10,584 nucleotides of DNA from assembly GCA_002345825.1 (NCBI GenBank), contig DDWD01000209.1:1-10584 (forward strand). Direction: 5' to 3'. The notes beneath the pieces are model-generated. The model searched no databases and was not told the DNA's origin. It worked only from the letters and a program-made list of their open reading frames with translations. Shown here one piece after another: positions 5,211 through 10,584 of this stretch; the stretch's first letter is position 1; each line of letters starts with the position of its first letter. The position numbers were made by a program, and so were the translations under genes. This DNA comes from Bacteroidales bacterium UBA2295. GTDB lineage: Bacteria > Bacteroidota > Bacteroidia > Bacteroidales > Tenuifilaceae.

Positions 5211-8200
5211 TTAATATCCTTGTTTTCTCAAGTCCGAAAAAGTTTCATCCGCATCACGAAGAGCAATTGATTCCAACCAATACCGGAGCTTTTTAGGTTT
5301 AATTAAGTAAATTACATTACCCTCATATATCCTTAATATACGAGTTACTCTTAAACTAACACCAAAGTGTTTTTGAACAAGTTCATTAATGTAGTTTTCT
5401 GCTTGTTCAGAATTCGAGAAGTTAATCTGAGGCTTACTATCAAAATAAAAAGGGTAACAGATAAAAGAATCTGTTTCAAAATAATGATGAGGTTTTATTG
5501 TTTTGAATACGGAATTTAAAATTTGACAATATATCTTTCCAAAAGCTAGAAGATTTTGTTTTGAAACAATATCAGTTAAAATCCTAGAATTCTCACCTTT
5601 TTGTTTGAATTCTATAAGATAGTCTACAACATCATTTATTATTATATCATCGTAGTCTGATAAATCAATTTGTCCACTTTCTGGATACGGTAATTTATCA
5701 ATATCTCCTTTAAGTAAAGACGTTGATTTATTTACCATATATCGACCAGAAATACCAGCAAGATAGAATAAGTAAAATTTGTTATTCTTTAACCTATTTG
5801 ATATTTCTAGTAATTCCTTTTTATTTGAAGAATGAATCCCTATTATTTGAGAGGTGAACGATAAATATTCATCTGAATAATCAACAGGGATTGAATGTTT
5901 CCCTGCAACTTCGCCTAAAAGTAAGTGCGGAGGGCAAAAGATTTCAGGTTTATTAACCCAGTCTCTTAAAAAATATTGATTTTCGAGATTTTTTATCTTG
6001 GACTCGTCAATACCACTATCTGTTAGTCCTTTAGGTAATAGAGTTTTTTTCCCAGTTAAAAAGGGAGCTTTAATAAACTTGTTATTTAAGAATTCTAGTC
6101 TTTCCTTTTCTTTTTTAGATAGGTTAAATAAACCTTTCTTCTCAAGGGAAATCAATTCATCAATTTCATTTGCCTTACCTGTTTTAAATCCCTCACTGAT
6201 AATCCAATTCTCACTTTCTTTTTTTTCCTTTAAAAACTCCCCTAATGTTCTAGTTGATTTAAATTTAATCATTAATTGATGAACCCGAGAGCCTCCTAAA
6301 AAATTTGATTTCCAAATTAATGTGTCATTTAAAGCTAAATGATATGGTATATTATGAAAATCATAACTATCTATCTCAAAATATAGCTTTTCTTTATGAG
6401 GTTTTGTTCTTCTAACAGTAATATGAAGTAGTCCTTTATTTTGAGGTCTTTCATTTTTTATAAAAGCTGCGGCAGTTGCTACATCTCCTCCAGAATCCAC
6501 ACCTTTACCACTTTTAAATAAGATACGGCTTATATGTGTAAAATCAATTATTTGAGGAATATTATACTTTTTTAATAATACCTGTCTAAATTGAAAAGAT
6601 GAATTATTATATAATAGCGGTCCAGATGGTTGGATTAAGCAGACCAGACCTCCCTTTTTACAAAGTTCGACAGATTGTTCTAAGAATAGAAGGGCTATTT
6701 GATTGTCAGGAAGTTTAACTGAAAAATTCTGTTTTTTATCATCTTCAAGTATTGTTGACAAATTCCGAACTCTACTTTTTACTTTTTCAAGGTTTTTTGC
6801 AGCTGTTGTAAGCTTTGCTTCAAATGGCGGATTCCCAATAACTAAGTCGAAAGAATTATTTAGTTTGTTTAAAGAAATGACATTAAAAAAATCATCATGG
6901 AGAATATTTTCTTTATGTAAATCATCAAACTTGAGGTCTTTCCAAATTTGTAAAGGTGTTAATTCATCACATAAAGCTAAACTCAAACTAAATACAGTAA
7001 GATTTGCAGCATCCTTATTTAATTCTACACCGAATATATTTTCTTTCAATAGTTTTTTTAATATTGGAAGGCTCGGTTTCTCCCAATTATTCTTTTTCCT
7101 CCAACGATAAATTAATCTTCTATAAGCTACTACAAGAAAAACTCCCGAACCACATGCAGGGTCAAGTATTTTGAAATCAGTTTCTTCATTGGTTAAAGGC
7201 ATTGACTCATCTAAAAGAAAATTCACTAAGTATGGAGGGGTATAAACAACACCAGGTTGTTTACCAAGAAATTCTTCATAAATATTGCTAATTAACTCAA
7301 CAGGTAAGTCATTGAATGAATATAAACGCCAAAAAACAAACTGCATATTATCGACATCACCATTTAAGAAAAGTCCAAAACGAGTTAAATCAGCATTACT
7401 AATATAATCCCTTTCTGTATCATCAAGTTGAAATATACCACCATTAAAATGTTTTGCTAAATAATCTAGGAGCTTTAGGTAAGCCCCAACAGTACTCAAA
7501 ATATCAGTAAATTTTGTGGCATTTTTTGCAAATCTACTATAAAAACCAGCAGGGAAAACTTTATTGCCCTTTTCATCTTCCCTTTCTTCCAGATATTTAA
7601 TTAAAATGGAGATAACCATTATTTTACGGGCATATTTAGCTGGCAGAATTTCTTGCTCAATTATATCTTTTAAGGCTTGCTTTAATTCTGTAAGAAGTTT
7701 CTCATAGGCACTATTACTGAATTTGAATTGACTACTGAATTTTGAGTTTTCCCAAAATGTTCCATTATCAAAAGCCTTCCCCGAAAATTCTTTAAATTTT
7801 TCCTGATTTTCTGCATCTAATTTTTGTGATAAATCAGCAGCTAATTTAATAATGGTTAAGGGGGAGTATTTAAGTTCTTTTCCTTCTGCAGGTCTTTCAA
7901 AACAATTAAAAATCCGAACATCGTGTTTCGTAAATACAAAAAACATTGGAACATGTCCTGAGCTGTATAACTGTTTATGTAAATTCGTTAACTCATTTTT
8001 TTCTACTCCAATTTTATCAGTAAAATCATAAAGATAAACTTGTGGAACTGAGGGGCGGTTTTCAAATTTTCGGAAATATACATAATGAGCTCCATACTTA
8101 TCTGCATTTTCCAATGCAATTATTTCTTCTGGAGGTAAATTTATATTTTTAATATTCTCTTGAACAGGTATAAGTCCAGAAGTATGCATGTTTTCTCCAA

Positions 8201-8243
8201 GCATATCTAATTTTCTTAAACTATATTTCAGTACCTTATTCAT
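5211..8243 (-). CDS. N6-adenine-type DNA methyltransferase with target recognition region (type II/IIG-like)
   Basis: This 1010-residue protein has a SAM-dependent methyltransferase core: motif X-like YTPPYLVNFLLDE (334-346), motif I LDPACGSGVFL (360-370), and catalytic motif IV VIGNPPF (468-474), the NPPF form typical of adenine N6 methylases of the Eco57I kind. About 330 residues precede the core. They include LYDFTDK near 71-77 and a VFTKHDVRIFNC stretch near 103-114, which might be a degenerate nuclease-like or helical domain; I see no clear ExK motif there. The C-terminal part (about 640-900), ending in DIDKLPYPE, resembles the target recognition domains of type I/IIG enzymes. It would methylate host DNA at a specific site so that the adjacent nuclease spares it. 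The gene is visibly richer in A+T than its neighbours, consistent with transfer. The regulator gene lies 18 nt upstream. The recognition sequence cannot be predicted here. Confidence 0.88.
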   Translation of the reverse strand: MNKVLKYSLRKLDMLGENMHTSGLIPVQENIKNINLPPEEIIALENADKYGAHYVYFRKFENRPSVPQVYLYDFTDKIGVEKNELTNLHKQLYSSGHVPMFFVFTKHDVRIFNCFERPAEGKELKYSPLTIIKLAADLSQKLDAENQEKFKEFSGKAFDNGTFWENSKFSSQFKFSNSAYEKLLTELKQALKDIIEQEILPAKYARKIMVISILIKYLEEREDEKGNKVFPAGFYSRFAKNATKFTDILSTVGAYLKLLDYLAKHFNGGIFQLDDTERDYISNADLTRFGLFLNGDVDNMQFVFWRLYSFNDLPVELISNIYEEFLGKQPGVVYTPPYLVNFLLDESMPLTNEETDFKILDPACGSGVFLVVAYRRLIYRWRKKNNWEKPSLPILKKLLKENIFGVELNKDAANLTVFSLSLALCDELTPLQIWKDLKFDDLHKENILHDDFFNVISLNKLNNSFDLVIGNPPFEAKLTTAAKNLEKVKSRVRNLSTILEDDKKQNFSVKLPDNQIALLFLEQSVELCKKGGLVCLIQPSGPLLYNNSSFQFRQVLLKKYNIPQIIDFTHISRILFKSGKGVDSGGDVATAAAFIKNERPQNKGLLHITVRRTKPHKEKLYFEIDSYDFHNIPYHLALNDTLIWKSNFLGGSRVHQLMIKFKSTRTLGEFLKEKKESENWIISEGFKTGKANEIDELISLEKKGLFNLSKKEKERLEFLNNKFIKAPFLTGKKTLLPKGLTDSGIDESKIKNLENQYFLRDWVNKPEIFCPPHLLLGEVAGKHSIPVDYSDEYLSFTSQIIGIHSSNKKELLEISNRLKNNKFYLFYLAGISGRYMVNKSTSLLKGDIDKLPYPESGQIDLSDYDDIIINDVVDYLIEFKQKGENSRILTDIVSKQNLLAFGKIYCQILNSVFKTIKPHHYFETDSFICYPFYFDSKPQINFSNSEQAENYINELVQKHFGVSLRVTRILRIYEGNVIYLIKPKKLRYWLESIALRDADETFSDLRKQGY

Positions 8244-8261
8244 TTAAAATACAATAATGTT

Positions 8262-8471
8262 TTACTTCTTTGTAGAAGTTAATAATTCTCTTACTTCAAT
8301 ATCTATTACTGCAGCAATTTGAAATAACGTTTCAATTCTTGGTTGCATTTCATTTCTACACCACTTTGAAACAGTAGTCCTGTTCATTCCCAACTCATCT
8401 GCAAGCCAGTTATTGGTTTTTCCTTTTTCTGCTAAGACCGCTTTAATACGGTTATACATTTGTTTCTCCAT
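8262..8471 (-). CDS. Xre-family HTH regulator, probable controller (C) protein
   Basis: A 69-residue protein that is almost entirely one HTH_3/Xre domain: RIKAVLAEKGKTNNWLADEL, then the turn GMNRTTVSKWCRNE with recognition helix, then PRIETLFQIAAVIDIEVRELL. Small Xre proteins at the head of restriction-modification operons usually act as controller proteins. They repress or activate their own promoter and so delay nuclease production until the DNA is methylated. Gene order here (regulator, methylase, nuclease) fits. A palindrome at 8480-8499 overlaps the likely -7 box of this gene and is the best operator candidate. The ATG at 8471 is used; ATG 8459 (MYNRIK) is an equally workable start four residues later. 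DNA binding is firm by family, the controller role is inferred. Confidence 0.85.
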   Translation of the reverse strand: MEKQMYNRIKAVLAEKGKTNNWLADELGMNRTTVSKWCRNEMQPRIETLFQIAAVIDIEVRELLTSTKK

Positions 8472-8479
8472 TACTAATG

Positions 8480-8501
8480 CATTTGTTAAAAAACAAATGT
8501 A
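8480..8501 (-). promoter_or_regulatory. Operator palindrome overlapping the -7 box of the controller gene
   Basis: CATTTGTT (8480-8487) and AACAAATG (8492-8499) form a perfect 8-bp inverted repeat around four A residues. Read on the minus strand, TACATTTG (8501-8494) matches the -7 consensus TAnnTTTG exactly, so the right half-site is part of the promoter. The expected start point, near 8487, also lies inside the palindrome. A protein bound here would compete with RNA polymerase. No good -33 TTTG was seen. Confidence 0.6.
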
Positions 8502-8530
8502 ATGACTTAAAATGAAATGTTTTTCGCATT

Positions 8531-8597
8531 ATATTATGCTTATATGTATTCAATTAAATATTTTCAATATCTTTGTTTTGCTTTAAAAGCATAATAT
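8531..8597. repeat. 11-bp inverted repeat flanking the plus-strand promoter region
   Basis: ATATTATGCTT (8531-8541) is the exact reverse complement of AAGCATAATAT (8587-8597), with 45 nt between them. The pair brackets a possible -7 box TATCTTTG (8568-8575) facing the plus-strand orphan gene. It may be a second regulator site or simply an AT-rich dyad. Confidence 0.45.
8568..8575 (+). promoter_or_regulatory. Putative -7 promoter element for the small plus-strand gene
   Basis: TATCTTTG matches TAnnTTTG. The predicted start near 8582 would leave about 60 nt before the ATG at 8641. No matching -33 TTTG is present at the usual distance, so this is tentative. Confidence 0.35.
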
Positions 8598-8640
8598 TGT
8601 CCGATTAAAGTTTTTTTTGAACATTCTAAAGTTTATAAAT

Positions 8641-8841
8641 ATGAGTCGAAGATATACTAAAGCAGACCTAGAAAAAATCGTTTCCGTTCAACTGGAAAAT
8701 CTTAATGCAATGCCCGACCTTTTAAGTATTATGAAACATCAAAGTGAACTCTTAAATAATGCCAATAAAAAATTAAAAGATGAAATCTCTGAGTTCAAAG
8801 ACAAACATATCATTTATCCAACGAGAAGAAAAAAAATTTAA
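8641..8841 (+). CDS. Small orphan protein divergent from the restriction-modification operon
   Basis: I do not recognise this 66-residue protein. The ATG at 8641 (MSRRYTKADLEK) is preferred over an upstream TTG at 8617, because the eight extra residues come from a T-rich stretch and add nothing family-like. The protein looks wholly alpha-helical: residues about 7-50 are amphipathic with leucines and isoleucines (KIVSVQLENLNAMPDLLSIM, then KHQSELLNNANKKLKDEISEF), which could form a short coiled coil or helical hairpin. The tail TRRKKI is basic. No signal peptide, membrane segment or metal-binding motif is present. It shares the AT-rich composition and the divergent promoter region with the controller gene, so it probably came with the insert. 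It could be a small regulator, an antitoxin-like protein or an unrelated passenger. Confidence 0.5.
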   Translation: MSRRYTKADLEKIVSVQLENLNAMPDLLSIMKHQSELLNNANKKLKDEISEFKDKHIIYPTRRKKI

Positions 8842-8873
8842 AAAATGATTTGCTATTTGCACAAGCTTTCCTC

Positions 8874-8887
8874 AAATGGCATACAAC
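8874..8887 (-). repeat. Right boundary inverted repeat of the accessory insert
   Basis: The mate of 4475-4488 in opposite orientation (13 of 14 positions). It ends on the last base of the stop codon of the DUF1847 gene, so the insert would have landed just after a host gene. No target-site duplication is visible beside either copy. Confidence 0.4.
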
Positions 8888-9492
8888 TACCGAGTTAGCT
8901 TTTTCTGGTAGTAGCTCGAGTAAAGCGTGGCGGCGGTATTGTGTCCGGTAACTCTATCCTTAACAATAAATGTTGTAACGGGTGCCTCGGAATACTTGGT
9001 AAAAAGTATGTCATGACCAATGCATAGCCCAACAATTATGTTTAAATCGGTTTTTAAATCGTTAAGCACCATGGCTTGTCCAATGGGGTTGCAAATGGCC
9101 TCGTACCTATCGCACTTAATTTGTGGTAGGTCTAAATCTTTTTTGTTGATACCAGAGAATTTGCAGCAGATGGTTTGCACGGTAAATTTTTTGTCAAGCA
9201 CATCCTTTAGCAGCTTTGCCTCGTTGTTAAGCCCTACGCAGTGGGCAATGCCAATTTGTTTGTAACCCATTTGCTCGGCAAAGCCCATAACCTCTTCAAG
9301 CCTTGTCCACTCCATGTAGTGCTCGCCCTCAATACGGGTCGATACCTCAAGAATTTTTCTGTTACCCGTATTTTTATACTCTTTCAATGTGCGTGGTGCG
9401 TACTCCTTTAGGTTTTGCCCGCGAACACAATCGTCGCCTTGGTAGCAAGGGTAGGTTTTGCATCCTGAGCAGTTTATACTGCTATTGCTCAT
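8887..9492 (-). CDS. DUF1847 family cysteine-rich protein, putative metal-binding
   Basis: This 201-residue protein fits the DUF1847 family, whose biochemical role is not established to my knowledge. The N terminus carries a compact cysteine cluster (Cys8, Cys11, Cys16, Cys22; the CSGCKTYPC region), suggestive of a zinc or iron-sulfur site. Further conserved-looking cysteines and histidines follow: Cys85 in GIAHCVGL, Cys109-Cys110, Cys127, Cys134 in CNPIGQA, Cys157 and His160 in GLCIGHD, and His184 in DRVTGHN. There is no signal peptide, so it is cytoplasmic. Full length and a natural C terminus (YYQKKLTR) argue that the neighbouring insert did not damage it. A -7 box TACCTTTG lies on the minus strand at 9539-9532, about 33 nt upstream of the expected message start to ATG. 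Redox or metal-linked function is speculation. Confidence 0.85.
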   Translation of the reverse strand: MSNSSINCSGCKTYPCYQGDDCVRGQNLKEYAPRTLKEYKNTGNRKILEVSTRIEGEHYMEWTRLEEVMGFAEQMGYKQIGIAHCVGLNNEAKLLKDVLDKKFTVQTICCKFSGINKKDLDLPQIKCDRYEAICNPIGQAMVLNDLKTDLNIIVGLCIGHDILFTKYSEAPVTTFIVKDRVTGHNTAATLYSSYYQKKLTR

Positions 9493-9531
9493 TTACTTTA
9501 TGTTTTTGATATAGGAACCAATGTGGTTGGG

Positions 9532-9539
9532 CAAAGGTA
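9532..9539 (-). promoter_or_regulatory. Putative -7 promoter element for the DUF1847 gene
   Basis: On the minus strand, TACCTTTG matches TAnnTTTG. The predicted start near 9525 gives a leader of about 33 nt before ATG 9492. No clear -33 TTTG at the normal spacing. Confidence 0.4.
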
Positions 9540-9606
9540 GCTATTTTGTCCCTCGTTATTCTTTAAAGCCGATTTGATTGCATCGGGAGAAGAAACAGAT
9601 ATGAAA

Positions 9607-10218
9607 TCAGAAGTTATACTTTAGGTAAAACTGCAGCGCGTTGTTAAACTGCCCCCGGTTTAGCCGATACGAGATATCCCCTTTGTGTGGGCGAACTGGG
9701 AAAGTAGAGTAGGAGAATGATGCACAAAAGCTAAAGTGGTTATTTATAATATACTCAACACCAGCAGTAGCGGCCACTTCAACTTTGCGGAACTGTGCAA
9801 CGTCTTCCTCTGGGTAAGGGCCATCCATATTACTCTCGGATGCTTTCCATAAGTAGCCTGCAGATAAACCCGCAAAAGGAACTATATTCTCACGAAAGTG
9901 ATACTCAATAAGGTATGGCATATGGATGTAGTTTAGCCGCATACTGTAAAAACCTACAACCCCACCAATATCATCCTTAAACTGCTGATAGCTGCCTTTT
10001 TGCAAAAATTTAAGCTCAGAACGAATGGCTAACTCGGGCGAGATGCTACGGCCAACCCACACGCCTGCCGCCAAGCCGGCTCGGTGGTAACCTCCGTACC
10101 CATCACCATCGACCTGTGTAGCCGACATACCGGCTAGTAGGCCTCCGCTAAAACCCTGGGAATAAGTGGTAATAGCAAGAGTTGTGATGATAAATACTAT
10201 AATCACTTTTCTTAGCAT
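9607..10218 (-). CDS. PorT-like outer membrane beta-barrel protein
   Basis: A 203-residue exported protein. Residues 1-20 are a clear signal peptide (MLRK, then a hydrophobic run to ITTYSQ). The mature part alternates glycine/aromatic-rich strands and polar turns: GLLAGMSATQVDGDGYGGYHRAGLAAGVW, ELAIRSELKFLQKGS, RLNYIHMPYLIEYHF, IVPFAGLSAGYLW, VAATAGVEYIINNHF, and a final strand ALQFYLKYNF ending in phenylalanine, as expected for an outer-membrane barrel. This is the layout of the PorT/OMP_b-brl group of Bacteroidota, probably about eight strands. The cargo or partner cannot be read from sequence. It begins 3 nt after the sir2 stop on the same strand, so the two genes are probably co-transcribed, although no functional link is evident. 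Confidence 0.82.
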   Translation of the reverse strand: MLRKVIIVFIITTLAITTYSQGFSGGLLAGMSATQVDGDGYGGYHRAGLAAGVWVGRSISPELAIRSELKFLQKGSYQQFKDDIGGVVGFYSMRLNYIHMPYLIEYHFRENIVPFAGLSAGYLWKASESNMDGPYPEEDVAQFRKVEVAATAGVEYIINNHFSFCASFSYSTFPVRPHKGDISYRLNRGQFNNALQFYLKYNF

Positions 10219-10221
10219 CTG

Positions 10222-10584
10222 CTATAATTTCTTTAGCATCTCAAGCATTTTTGCTACGCCTGTAGAGGCTGGTTCCTTAATAAAAGTAACATCGCGGCGC
10301 GAGTAAACCGTAACGTCATGCGGGTCGATTAGGAAGATTGGGATACCCATTGGCGCGTAGTCAATCAATCCTGCTGCGGGATAAACATTGAGCGAAGTGC
10401 CTACCACGGCAAATATATCGGCTTGTGCTGCAATCTTGGCAGCTTCGGGAATCATGGGCACTGGCTCGCCAAACCAAACAATATGGGGGCGGAGCTGGTG
10501 ACCCTTTTCGCACACATCACCCATAGCTAGCTGTCTATCGCCAATTTCGTATATTAGGTTAGGGTCGCCTGTCGATTTGGCCTT
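10222..10584 (-). CDS. Sir2-family NAD-dependent protein deacylase, C-terminal part cut by the window edge
   Basis: The frame ends at a TAG (10224-10222) and stays open to the right edge, giving about 120 residues; the internal ATG at 10524 is not the real start. Sirtuin motifs are clear: RPHIVWFGEPVP, the acyl-peptide and NAD site region after the small domain; VVGTSLNVYPAAGL, the GTS/VxPA NAD-binding segment; and IFLIDPHD near the C terminus. The N-terminal Rossmann part (GAGxS) and the catalytic histidine lie outside the window. In the visible small domain there is a single Cys in GDVCEKGHQLRP and no CxxC pair; any remaining zinc ligands would have to be upstream, or the zinc ribbon is reduced, as in some bacterial sirtuins. 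The enzyme removes acyl groups from lysines using NAD in the cytoplasm. Confidence 0.88.
   Translation of the reverse strand, partial: KAKSTGDPNLIYEIGDRQLAMGDVCEKGHQLRPHIVWFGEPVPMIPEAAKIAAQADIFAVVGTSLNVYPAAGLIDYAPMGIPIFLIDPHDVTVYSRRDVTFIKEPASTGVAKMLEMLKKL

Noticed and set aside
6703..7110. Plus-strand 135-codon ORF inside the methylase
   Set aside because: It is antisense to the methylase motif region, phenylalanine/serine-rich by reverse complementation, with no promoter or family match.
4488..8243. BREX, DISARM, type I or type III restriction system
   Set aside because: No helicase, PglZ, BrxC, HsdR/HsdS or Res-like gene is present; a single methylase plus small nuclease fits a type II-like unit better.
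4475..8887. Complete DNA transposon carrying the restriction genes
   Set aside because: No transposase gene lies inside and no target-site duplication flanks the repeats (adjacent bases differ), so only a boundary repeat is claimed.

Overview
The window looks like a chromosomal segment of a Bacteroidota bacterium, probably in or near Bacteroidales/Marinilabiliales (inferred). The grounds are an S9 peptidase with a TolB-like propeller, a PorT-like outer-membrane barrel, a DUF1847 protein, several TAnnTTTG-type -7 promoter boxes and starts without Shine-Dalgarno sequences. No rRNA, tRNA, CRISPR array or transposase gene was seen.

Layout. Positions 1-1888 (minus) hold the N-terminal two thirds of a secreted S9-family peptidase; its catalytic domain lies outside the window. 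Divergent from it is a cysteine biosynthesis unit: a -7 box near 1994, a 30-residue leader peptide with four consecutive Cys codons (2025-2117), an intrinsic terminator (2148-2176), then serine O-acetyltransferase (cysE, 2195-2965). After a 409-bp spacer packed with repeats comes cysteine synthase (cysK, 3375-4286). The leader has the parts of a ribosome-stalling attenuator: a strand at 2085-2092 can pair either with the segment just before the Cys codons or with the 5' arm of the terminator. Starvation for Cys-tRNA should therefore open transcription into cysE. This is the strongest regulatory find.

Positions 4488-8841 are an AT-rich accessory insert. On the minus strand, in transcription order, it carries a small Xre-type regulator, a 1010-residue adenine-type DNA methyltransferase with a probable target recognition region, and a 240-residue putative PD-(D/E)XK nuclease that starts directly after the methylase stop codon. 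A 66-residue orphan ORF reads the other way. A perfect palindrome overlaps the -7 box of the regulator gene and is a likely autoregulatory operator. Imperfect 14-bp inverted repeats (13/14) bracket the insert. I read it as a compact two-subunit restriction-modification system with a controller protein; the nuclease subunit is not one I can name.

Host-type genes resume at 8887, all on the minus strand: a DUF1847 cysteine-rich protein, a PorT-like outer-membrane beta-barrel protein, and the C-terminal part of a Sir2-family NAD-dependent deacylase that runs off the right edge.
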